Of a stretch of 6,611 nucleotides of DNA, positions 1 through 5,432 are shown piece after piece. A program made the position numbers and the translations under genes. The notes beneath the pieces are model-generated. The model worked only from the letters and a program-made list of their open reading frames with translations. It did not search any database and was not told the DNA's origin. The first letter of the stretch is position 1. Each line of letters starts with the position of its first letter. This DNA comes from an uncultured Paracoccaceae bacterium (GTDB taxonomy: Bacteria > Pseudomonadota > Alphaproteobacteria > Rhodobacterales > Rhodobacteraceae). The stretch spans positions 1-6,611 of the forward strand of contig CAJXHQ010000183.1 in assembly GCA_913054485.1 (NCBI GenBank), given 5' to 3'.

Positions 1-161
<161 letters not shown>

Positions 162-179
162 AACGATTTCATGACAACA

Positions 180-208
180 GCCTGCAGCGTCTTATTGGCG
201 CTGCAGGT
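180..208. terminator. Hairpin between convergent genes, candidate bidirectional terminator without T-tract
   Basis: A perfect 9-bp inverted repeat (CCTGCAGCG at 181-189, CGCTGCAGG at 199-207) extends to about 12 pairs when G-U pairs are allowed, with a loop TTATT at 192-196. It begins 19 bases after the stop of the plus-strand gene. It contains the stop codon of the minus-strand gene at 192-194 in its loop. No run of T follows on either strand, so it may block 3' exonucleases or act with Rho rather than as a classical intrinsic terminator. Confidence 0.5.
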
Positions 209-890
209 CGGCCCAGACCGGCAGATGGTCCGAAGCAATATGCGCAGGCTGTTCGGTAAACACGCCATGACCCGCCACCCGCAGCCCGGCGCTATGGGCG
301 ATCCGGTCCAATGCTCCCAAAGGCCTAAGGGCCGGGAAACTGGGCCTCTGCGGCAGGAACCGCATATCGGGTGCCAGGTTCTCCAACGCGCCTTTGCGCG
401 ACCATTCATTGAAGTCCCCGCCCCAAACCACTGGAATATCATTCAGTTTCCGGGTTTCCTCCATCAGGTGATGGACCTGTTCACGCCGCGCGCGGCCCGT
501 GAGGCCAAGATGCGCGCCGATGAAGCGCACCGGGCCGATGGCTGTCTGAAGCGCTGCCCAGACCGCCCCGCGCGGCTCCAGCCCCGGCAGGTGAATGTGG
601 CCCTTGTCCAGCAGCTGCGCCGATCCGGGCCGCCAGACGACGGCATTGCCGTGCCAGCCGAGCGAGCCCGCACCGCCCAGATCCGCCACATGCCAGCCCG
701 CTTCCTCCAGCACGAAATGTGGCAGGGCGGCGGGGCGCGGCGGCAGGCGCTTGTCAGCCTCCTGCAGCAGCACGACCTCAGCCCCCAGCGCAGACAGAAC
801 CTGAAGCGTGCGCCGCGGCTTGCGGCGCAGATCCAGCCCAACGCATTTCTGAATATTGTATGTTGCGATCCGCAATGCTGCGTCCGGCAT
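192..890 (-). CDS. Endonuclease/exonuclease/phosphatase (EEP) family protein
   Basis: A 232-residue metal-dependent phosphohydrolase of the EEP superfamily (exonuclease III/DNase I/sphingomyelinase fold). The family signature residues are all present in order: Asn12 in TYNIQ, Glu44 in LLQEAD, His127 in GAHLGL, Asp159 and Asn161 in GGDFNEW, Asp195 in LDRI, and Asp221-His222 in the C-terminal SDHLPVW. The enzyme should therefore be active. Its substrate (nucleic acid, phosphoinositide-like or other phosphodiester) cannot be told from sequence. No convincing signal peptide follows the chosen start, so it is probably cytoplasmic. The frame stays open back to 1067, but that extension would run over the divergent promoter region and into the neighbouring permease. 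I chose ATG at 888-890, which has an AGGGA ribosome site at 899-903 (8-base spacing) and places the core strand RIATYNIQ near the N-terminus as usual for the family. It is probably a single-gene unit. Confidence 0.88.
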   Translation of the reverse strand: MPDAALRIATYNIQKCVGLDLRRKPRRTLQVLSALGAEVVLLQEADKRLPPRPAALPHFVLEEAGWHVADLGGAGSLGWHGNAVVWRPGSAQLLDKGHIHLPGLEPRGAVWAALQTAIGPVRFIGAHLGLTGRARREQVHHLMEETRKLNDIPVVWGGDFNEWSRKGALENLAPDMRFLPQRPSFPALRPLGALDRIAHSAGLRVAGHGVFTEQPAHIASDHLPVWADLQRQ

Positions 891-917
891 TCCTGAAGTC
901 CCTGGCTGTCCGCCCCG

Positions 918-946
918 ATTACATCCCCGGCAGCAGCGATGTGCAA
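918..946 (-). promoter_or_regulatory. Candidate sigma-70-type promoter for the EEP gene
   Basis: On the minus strand, TTGCAC (946-941) and TGTAAT (923-918) are separated by exactly 17 bases. The -10 matches five of six consensus positions and the -35 three. The predicted transcript start is near 911, giving a leader of about 21 bases that contains the AGGGA ribosome site. The spacing agrees with the chosen start, but there is no experimental support. Confidence 0.45.
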
Positions 947-958
947 GCCCAAGGCCGC

Positions 959-987
959 TTGACAGTCCTGTCCATTGCCCGTCTTTT
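959..987 (+). promoter_or_regulatory. Candidate promoter for the EamA permease, predicting a leaderless mRNA
   Basis: A perfect -35 hexamer TTGACA (959-964) is followed after 17 bases by TCTTTT (982-987), a weak -10 that matches three of six positions. Seven bases on is position 994, the A of the permease ATG. No ribosome-binding sequence precedes that ATG, so the geometry predicts a transcript starting at the initiation codon. The -35 lies 12 bases from the -35 of the divergent EEP promoter candidate. Confidence 0.5.
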
Positions 988-993
988 GCGCCG

Positions 994-1872
994 ATGGATG
1001 AAAAACGCGGCATAGACAGTTTTGGGGCCATCGCTTTGGGCGGCTTTGCCGTTCTGCTGGCCTTCAACCAGGTGGTGGTGAAGGTTACTGGCGATGGCTT
1101 TGGGCCGGTGTTTCAGGCCGGGCTGCGTTCAGCCCTCGGGCTGGGTATTCTGGGACTGTGGATGGTCTGGCGGCGTCCTGCGGCGGTCACTCTCAGCCCC
1201 GGCGTTCACATCTGGGGCGTGGTCAGCGGGCTGCTTTTTGCTTTTGAGTTCATCTGCATGTTCCTGGCGCTTGATTTCTCCACTGTGTCGCGGGTGTCGA
1301 TCTTCTTCTACTCCATGCCGGTCTGGCTGGCCGGGATCGCGCATTTCGTGCTGCCCGGCGAACAGCTGACCCGCCCCCGCGCGCTGGGGCTGGCGGTTGC
1401 GATGAGCGGCGTAGCGCTGGCGATGCTCTACCGCGACGGCGGAGAGGCCAGCCTGATCGGCGACACCTTGTCGCTGATGGCGGCTTTCGGCTGGGGGGCG
1501 ATTGCGCTCTGCGTGCGGATGACGCCGCTGGCCAAAGTGCCGCCCGCGACCCAGTTGGTCTATCAGCTGGCTGTTTCCGCTCCGATCCTGCTGGTCGCGG
1601 CCCCCTTCTTCGGCCCGATAGTGCGCGCGCCGGAAGCGCTGCACTATTGGGGACTGGCCTTCCAGGCGCTTTGCATCGCCAGCCTCGGCTACCTCTTCTG
1701 GTTCTGGCTGATCACCATCTACCGCGCCTCTTCGGTGGCGTCGTTCAGCTTCCTGTCACCTGTTTTGGCAGTGATCATGAGCTGGCTGATCCTGGGCGAG
1801 AAAATCGGCTTCCAGGTCTGGGCGGCGCTGGTCCTGGTGACGGCAGGCGTCTTCCTGATCAACAGGAAGTAG
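994..1872 (+). CDS. EamA/DMT-family transporter (10 TM permease)
   Basis: A 292-residue inner-membrane permease of the drug/metabolite transporter superfamily, with two tandem EamA domains of five helices each. Hydrophobic segments lie at about 11-31, 36-58, 73-94, 98-121, 128-146, 154-174, 186-206, 217-241, 248-269 and 273-290. The typical EamA signature near the end of helix 9 is visible as SPVLAVIMSWLILGEK (255-270), and its first-repeat counterpart is YSMPVWLAGIAHFVLPGE (106-123). Members export amino acids or metabolites, or import nucleotide-like compounds; substrate cannot be inferred here. The frame is open upstream to 856, but those residues are hydrophilic, Pro-rich and overlap the divergent gene. 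ATG at 994 gives the normal family length and a short cytoplasmic N-terminus. There is no Shine-Dalgarno sequence. It ends convergent with the thioesterase gene, 26 bp between stops. Confidence 0.9.
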   Translation: MDEKRGIDSFGAIALGGFAVLLAFNQVVVKVTGDGFGPVFQAGLRSALGLGILGLWMVWRRPAAVTLSPGVHIWGVVSGLLFAFEFICMFLALDFSTVSRVSIFFYSMPVWLAGIAHFVLPGEQLTRPRALGLAVAMSGVALAMLYRDGGEASLIGDTLSLMAAFGWGAIALCVRMTPLAKVPPATQLVYQLAVSAPILLVAAPFFGPIVRAPEALHYWGLAFQALCIASLGYLFWFWLITIYRASSVASFSFLSPVLAVIMSWLILGEKIGFQVWAALVLVTAGVFLINRK

Positions 1873-1894
1873 CGCCTGTAAGCTGCTGTTCCTG
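1863..1894. terminator. Weak stem-loop spanning the convergent EamA/thioesterase junction
   Basis: CAGGAA at 1863-1868 pairs with TTCCTG at 1889-1894, and AGC (1871-1873) can pair with GCT (1885-1887) inside it. The permease stop codon at 1870-1872 lies within the structure. The stem is short and interrupted and no T-run follows, so this is a tentative transcription-end structure. Its position between two convergent stops is the main support. Confidence 0.3.
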
Positions 1895-1898
1895 GACC

Positions 1899-2327
1899 TT
1901 AATCACCGCGTTTGGGCGGGATTGAATAAGTCATGGTCGCCCGCGCCACCGCGCCATCCTGACCTTCGGAATGCAACAGGATATCGCAGACCGCCAGCGC
2001 CCGCCCCAGCTTCAGCAGCCGGCAGCTGCCGATCAGATCCGCGCCCGCGGCGGGCTTGCGCATGAAATCCATCGAACTGCTGGTGGTCACCGCCAGCGCC
2101 TGCCGCCCGATCCGCGACAGGATCATCGCATAGGCCGCACAATCAGCCAGCCCGAACATCGACGGCCCCGACACGGTGCCGCCGGGGCGCAGGTGTTTCT
2201 CCTGCACCTTCAGCCGCATCACGATCTGCTCCGCCTCCAGCGCATCCACCGCAAAATCGCCATGCACCTGCGGGAAAACCTCCTCCAGGTAGCCCATCAG
2301 TTCCGCCGCGTTCATCTGCAATCTCAT
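1899..2327 (-). CDS. PaaI-like hotdog-fold acyl-CoA thioesterase
   Basis: A 142-residue protein with the pattern of the PaaI/thioesterase superfamily (single hotdog domain, usual length 130-150). The characteristic stretch is at 45-63: HLRPGG, then a short linker, then the hotdog helix MFGLADCAAYAMIL. Asp62 is the likely catalytic carboxylate seen in PaaI enzymes. Beta strands follow around 77-90 and 98-120, ending in ARATMTYSIP, the usual last strand with its hydroxyl-aromatic end. These enzymes hydrolyse acyl-CoA thioesters in the cytosol, often as homotetramers. The acyl group is unknown. ATG at 2325-2327 is chosen because GGAGG lies at 2337-2333 with five bases of spacing; an internal Met5 has no such site. 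It is divergent from the crotonase-family gene, with only 54 bp between start codons, which suggests shared control and related acyl-CoA metabolism. Confidence 0.85.
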   Translation of the reverse strand: MRLQMNAAELMGYLEEVFPQVHGDFAVDALEAEQIVMRLKVQEKHLRPGGTVSGPSMFGLADCAAYAMILSRIGRQALAVTTSSSMDFMRKPAAGADLIGSCRLLKLGRALAVCDILLHSEGQDGAVARATMTYSIPPKRGD

Positions 2328-2381
2328 GCTTCCCTCCCTGCCCTTCGCCGCCTAAGGTTCAGGAAAAAAGGGGAAAGAACA
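2328..2381. promoter_or_regulatory. 54-bp divergent intergenic region with both ribosome sites
   Basis: This is the only DNA between the thioesterase and crotonase-family starts. It holds GGAGG for the minus-strand gene (2337-2333) and an A-rich AGGGGA site at 2369-2374 (8-base spacing) for the plus-strand gene. There is too little space for two independent full promoters, so they must overlap each other or sit within the opposite coding region. I could not identify convincing -35/-10 pairs or an operator palindrome. Confidence 0.45.
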
Positions 2382-3167
2382 ATGGCAATTCTATTGCGGG
2401 AAGACGCAGGCGGCATCGCGCGCCTGACGATGAATGCGCCGGAGCGGATGAACGCTCTCTCTAATGCCATGCTGGCCGCATTGCAGGCGCAGATCGACAG
2501 CCTGAAAGAGGATACCTCTGTCCGCGCCGTGGTGATCCGCGGCGCCGGCAAGGGATTTTGCGGCGGCCATGACATCAAGGAGATGACTGCCGCGCGCCAA
2601 TCGGAAGACGGCGGCAAGGCAGCCTTCCAGGATCTGTTTGCCCGCTGCACCTCTGTCATGCTGGGTCTTCAGGCGCTGCCGCAGCCGGTGATTGCCCAGG
2701 TGCAGGGCGTTGCAGCAGCGGCGGGCTGCCAGCTGGTGGCCTCTTGCGATCTGGCCGTGGCGGCAGAGGGCACGCGTTTTGGGGTCAACGGCGTGAATAT
2801 CGGATTGTTCTGCTCCACTCCGATGGTGGCGCTGACCCGCAATATCCCGCGCAAACAGGCGTTTGAGATGCTGACCACAGGCGGGATGATTGATGCTGCC
2901 CGCGCCGCGGAGCTGGGGCTGATCAACCGCGCAGTGCCTGCTCAGGACCTGGAATCGGAGACCGGGAAACTGGCAGAAACCCTTGCCGCCAAGCTCGGCA
3001 CCGCTGTCAGCATAGGTAAACGCGCCTTTTACGAGCAGCTGCAGATGCCCGCAGATGAAGCCTATGCCTACACCAGCGAGGTGATTGTCTGGAACCTTTT
3101 GAACAAGGACACTGCCGAAGGCATGGAGGCCTTCCTGGAAAAACGCCCGCCTGCCTGGAAAAAGTGA
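2382..3167 (+). CDS. Enoyl-CoA hydratase/isomerase family protein, ECHDC3-like, lacking both catalytic glutamates
   Basis: A 261-residue crotonase-fold protein. The first CoA/oxyanion segment is clear (GKGFCGGHDIKEM, 56-68), as is the second (VQGVAAAAGCQLVASCD, 107-123). Aligning by eye to rat mitochondrial hydratase, catalytic Glu144 corresponds to Gln117 and Glu164 to Gly137 (RFGVNGVNIG), and oxyanion Gly141 to Ala114. The GLFCSTP segment (141-147), the NIPRKQAFEML helix and the KRPPAWKK end resemble the ECHDC3 subgroup, whose chemistry is poorly defined. Standard hydration of 2-enoyl-CoA is therefore doubtful; another acyl-CoA reaction or binding role is possible. ATG at 2382 has an AGGGGA site 8 bases upstream. 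The frame is open another 137 codons upstream, but that stretch is antisense to the thioesterase gene and is not part of the protein. Divergently paired with the thioesterase. Confidence 0.88.
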   Translation: MAILLREDAGGIARLTMNAPERMNALSNAMLAALQAQIDSLKEDTSVRAVVIRGAGKGFCGGHDIKEMTAARQSEDGGKAAFQDLFARCTSVMLGLQALPQPVIAQVQGVAAAAGCQLVASCDLAVAAEGTRFGVNGVNIGLFCSTPMVALTRNIPRKQAFEMLTTGGMIDAARAAELGLINRAVPAQDLESETGKLAETLAAKLGTAVSIGKRAFYEQLQMPADEAYAYTSEVIVWNLLNKDTAEGMEAFLEKRPPAWKK

Positions 3168-3173
3168 GGCTTC

Positions 3174-3201
3174 TCCGAAAATTTTAATCTTTTGTTTCGG
3201 A
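3174..3201 (+). terminator. Candidate terminator after the crotonase-family gene
   Basis: A 7-bp inverted repeat (TCCGAAA at 3174-3180, TTTCGGA at 3195-3201) with a 14-base T-rich loop starts 6 bases after the stop codon. The downstream DNA is T-rich (TTTG, then CTTTTGTTT at 3211-3219) but lacks a continuous T-run right after the stem. The stem is short and AT-containing, so termination is plausible but not strong. Confidence 0.4.
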
Positions 3202-3220
3202 ATTTGCGGTCTTTTGTTTC
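3188..3220 (+). repeat. Direct repeat TCTTTTGTTTC, two copies 22 bases apart
   Basis: The 11-mer TCTTTTGTTTC occurs at 3188-3198 and again at 3210-3220, a start-to-start distance of 22 bases, about two DNA turns. The copies sit in an AT-rich patch that contrasts with the GC-rich surroundings. A protein could bind both copies on one face of the helix, or this may be a small duplication. No function is known. Confidence 0.6.
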
Positions 3221-3286
3221 CAAGGTAGCCGCTTCCGAATTAGGCAGGAAAGTGGCAAGACTTGGGCAAGGCTAACGCCTGGCACA

Positions 3287-3363
3287 ATTTGGGCCGCTGC
3301 AAGCGGAAGGTCCCTCCAGCCGGTCTCTCCCCGGTCGACATTCCCGCCGCAGCGGCCCCAAAT
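3287..3363. repeat. Long imperfect inverted repeat in the leader upstream of trmFO
   Basis: The arm at 3287-3300 (ATTTGGGCCGCTGC) pairs over all 14 bases with the arm at 3349-3363, with one bulged C near 3356. The 48-base interior contains a CCGG/CCGG mini-hairpin (3320-3323 with 3331-3334). A competing small hairpin CCGCT-GCA-AGCGG sits at 3294-3306. The stretch 3168-3429 otherwise holds no gene that I can support. The structure may be a cis-regulatory leader element, a small RNA, or an extragenic palindromic repeat. Confidence 0.55.
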
Positions 3364-3394
3364 GCCTCTTCCCCGCAATTCATACACCAGCGTA

Positions 3395-3423
3395 TTGCGC
3401 CGCCAGCGCCCCTGCCCTATGTG
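3395..3423 (+). promoter_or_regulatory. Weak promoter candidate directly upstream of trmFO
   Basis: TTGCGC (3395-3400) and TATGTG (3418-3423) are separated by 17 bases, each matching three of six consensus positions. The predicted start is position 3430, the A of the trmFO ATG, and there is no ribosome-binding sequence upstream. This mirrors the arrangement at the EamA gene, but the hexamers are weak and chance is a fair explanation. A promoter further up in 3168-3280 is equally possible. Confidence 0.25.
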
Positions 3424-3429
3424 CAGCCC

Positions 3430-4785
3430 ATGACACAGGACACGGCAAAAACACTGCATATCGTGGGCGGCGGCATGGCCGGCTCGGAAGCGGCCTGGCA
3501 GGCGGCACACATGGGCGTGAACGTGGTGATCCACGAAATGCGCCCCAAGGTGGAAACCTTCGCGCATCAGACCGGCAAGCTGGGCGAAATGGTCTGCTCC
3601 AACTCCTTCCGCTCGGATGATGACGAACAGAACGCCGTGGGGCTGCTGCATTGGGAAATGCGCGCGGCCAACGGGTTGATCATGACCACGGCGGATGAAC
3701 ACCGCCTGCCCGCCGGCGGCGCGCTGGCGGTGGACCGCGAGCCGTTTTCCCAGACCGTCACCGACAAGCTGCGCGCCCATCCCAATATCTCCGTCACGGA
3801 TGAGGAGGTGACCGATCTGCCCGCGGACGGCCACTGGATCTTTGCGACCGGCCCGCTGACCTCGCCCGCCTTGGGCGAAGCCATCGGCAAGGAGACCGGC
3901 GCAGACTCTCTGGCCTTCTTCGATGCCATCGCGCCCATCGTCTATGCTGAAAGCATCGACATGTCCCAGGCCTGGATGCAGTCGCGCTACGACAAGGGCG
4001 AGACCGAGGAAGAGCGCACCGCTTACCTCAACTGCCCGATGACCAAGGACCAGTACGAGGCTTTCATCGACGCACTGCTCACCGCCGACAAGACCGAGTT
4101 CCACGAAGGCGAGACGGCGGGTTACTTCGACGGCTGCCTGCCCATTGAAATCATGGCCGAACGCGGCCGCGAGACCCTGCGGTTCGGTCCGATGAAGCCG
4201 GTCGGCCTGACCAACGCGCATAAGCCCGAGGAAAAGGCCTATGCAGTTGTGCAGCTGCGCCGTGATAATTCCCTGGGGACGCTTTTCAATATTGTCGGCT
4301 TCCAGACCAAGATGAAATACGGCGCGCAAACCGAAGTGTTCAAAATGATCCCGGGGCTGGAGGACGCCAGCTTTGCCCGGCTCGGCGGCATCCACCGCAA
4401 CACGTTCCTGAATTCGCCGACGCTGCTGGACAGCGAGATGCGCCTGAAATCCCGGCCCAATATCCGTTTCGCGGGCCAGATCACCGGTGTCGAAGGCTAC
4501 GTGGAAAGCGCCGCCATGGGTCTGCTGGCCGGACGTATGGCAGCCGCTGAAATCCTCGGGCAGGATCTTCCCGCCGTGCCGCAGGACAGCGCCATGGGCG
4601 CGCTGATCCACCACATCACCGGCGGGGCGGAGGCCAAGACCTTCCAGCCGATGAACGTGAACTTCGGGTTGTTCCAACCGGTCGAGGGGCTGAAGGGCGG
4701 CCGCCGCGGCCGCAAGGACCGCTACAAGGCCTATACAGACCGCGCCAAAGAAGCTTGGACAGGCTGGCTGGAAAACTTTTCCTAG
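3430..4785 (+). CDS. trmFO: Methylenetetrahydrofolate--tRNA-(uracil-5-)-methyltransferase TrmFO
   Basis: A 451-residue FAD-dependent enzyme that makes 5-methyluridine at position 54 in the tRNA T-loop, using methylene-tetrahydrofolate as carbon donor and reduced FAD as reductant. The FAD-binding Rossmann motif [13 protein letters not shown] is at 10-22. The two family cysteines are Cys56 in [11 protein letters not shown] and Cys236 in [14 protein letters not shown]; the latter matches the residue that forms the covalent flavin/uracil adduct in characterised TrmFO. Other family blocks are [10 protein letters not shown] (251-260), [20 protein letters not shown] (275-294), the [14 protein letters not shown] core (347-360) and the C-terminal MNVNFGLF (408-415). 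Length is normal. ATG at 3430 puts the Rossmann strand about ten residues in, as usual; longer in-frame reading to 3262 gives low-complexity sequence in the leader. No Shine-Dalgarno is seen. Followed 32 bp later by a methyltransferase gene and then gluQRS. Confidence 0.97.
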   Translation: MTQDTAKTLHIVGGGMAGSEAAWQAAHMGVNVVIHEMRPKVETFAHQTGKLGEMVCSNSFRSDDDEQNAVGLLHWEMRAANGLIMTTADEHRLPAGGALAVDREPFSQTVTDKLRAHPNISVTDEEVTDLPADGHWIFATGPLTSPALGEAIGKETGADSLAFFDAIAPIVYAESIDMSQAWMQSRYDKGETEEERTAYLNCPMTKDQYEAFIDALLTADKTEFHEGETAGYFDGCLPIEIMAERGRETLRFGPMKPVGLTNAHKPEEKAYAVVQLRRDNSLGTLFNIVGFQTKMKYGAQTEVFKMIPGLEDASFARLGGIHRNTFLNSPTLLDSEMRLKSRPNIRFAGQITGVEGYVESAAMGLLAGRMAAAEILGQDLPAVPQDSAMGALIHHITGGAEAKTFQPMNVNFGLFQPVEGLKGGRRGRKDRYKAYTDRAKEAWTGWLENFS

Positions 4786-4794
4786 ACCCAAAGC

Positions 4795-4824
4795 CACCCA
4801 TGCCCCTAGGCTGGGGCATGGGTG
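4795..4824 (+). promoter_or_regulatory. Perfect 12-bp hairpin after trmFO enclosing the next gene's start codon
   Basis: CACCCATGCCCC (4795-4806) and GGGGCATGGGTG (4813-4824) are exact reverse complements around a 6-base loop TAGGCT. The structure begins 9 bases after the trmFO stop and is followed by AAAAGTTT, not a T-run. Both in-frame ATGs of the downstream methyltransferase (4800, 4818) lie in the two arms, and the only AGG that could serve as ribosome site for 4818 is in the loop. It may attenuate transcription, protect the trmFO mRNA end, or mask translation initiation. Confidence 0.65.
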
Positions 4825-5432
4825 AAAAGTTTCTGGATAAAGCATATTCCCTGCACTCCGCCAAGGCGACGCAGGATCTCTACAACCGCTGGGCTGCATC
4901 ATACGAGGCAGAGGTGGCTGAAAACGGCTATGCCACCCCGGCCCGCGTCGCAGATGCGCTCTGGGATGTGATGCCCGATGCGGATGCCCCTATTCTCGAT
5001 TTCGGCTGCGGCACCGGGCTTTCCGGCCTTGCCCTGCGCCGCGAGGGCTATGAGGTCCTGGACGGTGTCGACCCCTCGCCCGAGATGATCGCGCGGGCCT
5101 TGCGCAAACAGGCCTACCGCCACCTGGAGCAGATTGGCATGGAGGGCGATTTGCACTGGGAACCCGGCACATACCGCGCCATCACCGGCATTGGCGTTCT
5201 GGGCACCGGTGCCGCCCCTGCCGCAACCTTCGACCGCATCATGTCCGGGCTGGCCAAAGGCGGCTACTTTGCCTTTTCCTACAATGATCACGCGCTGGCG
5301 GATGCCGCATACACGGCGAAGCTCAACGAATGGCTCGACTGCGGGGCGGCAAGGCTGCTATTTCAGGAACACGGCCCCCACCTGCCGGGGCTGGACCTGA
5401 ACGCCACCGTTTATGTGATTGAGAAAGCTTGA
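4818..5432 (+). CDS. Class I SAM-dependent methyltransferase of unknown substrate
   Basis: A 204-residue methyltransferase with a seven-strand Rossmann fold. Motif I is ILDFGCGTG (59-67), the acidic residue that holds the SAM ribose is Asp85 in GVDPSPEM, and the post-I helix follows (IARALRKQAY). A later strand, GGYFAFSYNDHAL (148-160), is typical of the strand-5 region. The N-terminus has LYNRWAASYEAEV (21-33), a segment seen in small-molecule and protein methyltransferases of this type. The substrate is unknown. I prefer ATG at 4818 because it gives MGEKFLDKAY, matching remembered roseobacter homologues; ATG at 4800 would add six residues. Both starts lie in a 12-bp hairpin. Its stop overlaps the TTG start of gluQRS by four bases, so the two are translationally coupled. 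Its place between two tRNA-modification genes hints at, but does not show, a role in tRNA modification. Confidence 0.87.
   Translation: MGEKFLDKAYSLHSAKATQDLYNRWAASYEAEVAENGYATPARVADALWDVMPDADAPILDFGCGTGLSGLALRREGYEVLDGVDPSPEMIARALRKQAYRHLEQIGMEGDLHWEPGTYRAITGIGVLGTGAAPAATFDRIMSGLAKGGYFAFSYNDHALADAAYTAKLNEWLDCGAARLLFQEHGPHLPGLDLNATVYVIEKA

Noticed and set aside
171..896. A 241-codon plus-strand open frame across the EEP gene
   Set aside because: It is antisense to the EEP gene, which carries complete catalytic motifs; the plus-strand translation has no recognisable domain.
891..1067. N-terminal extension of the EEP protein by 59 residues
   Set aside because: It would overlap the divergent promoter candidates and the permease start, and has no family similarity; the internal ATG at 890 has a ribosome site.
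1129..1644. A 171-codon minus-strand open frame inside the permease gene
   Set aside because: Its translation is His/Gln/Arg-rich low-complexity sequence of the kind produced by antisense reading of hydrophobic codons.
1971..2381. In-frame upstream extension of the crotonase-family gene by 137 codons
   Set aside because: It is antisense to the thioesterase gene and low in complexity, and ATG 2382 has a good ribosome site and gives the normal family length.
3287..3363. tRNA or other known RNA gene in the 77-base inverted repeat
   Set aside because: The length suggested a tRNA, but there is no T-loop GTTCRA sequence, no cloverleaf and no match to a riboswitch consensus that I can recognise.
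3262..3429. Upstream extension of TrmFO starting with TTG at 3262
   Set aside because: The extra 56 residues are Pro/Ala-rich, precede the Rossmann strand that normally sits near the N-terminus, and overlap the inverted repeat.
3184..4902. A 572-codon open frame on the minus strand covering all of trmFO
   Set aside because: It is antisense to a clearly recognisable trmFO, has low-complexity Gly/His/Arg composition and shows no family motif. Long antisense frames are common in GC-rich genes.
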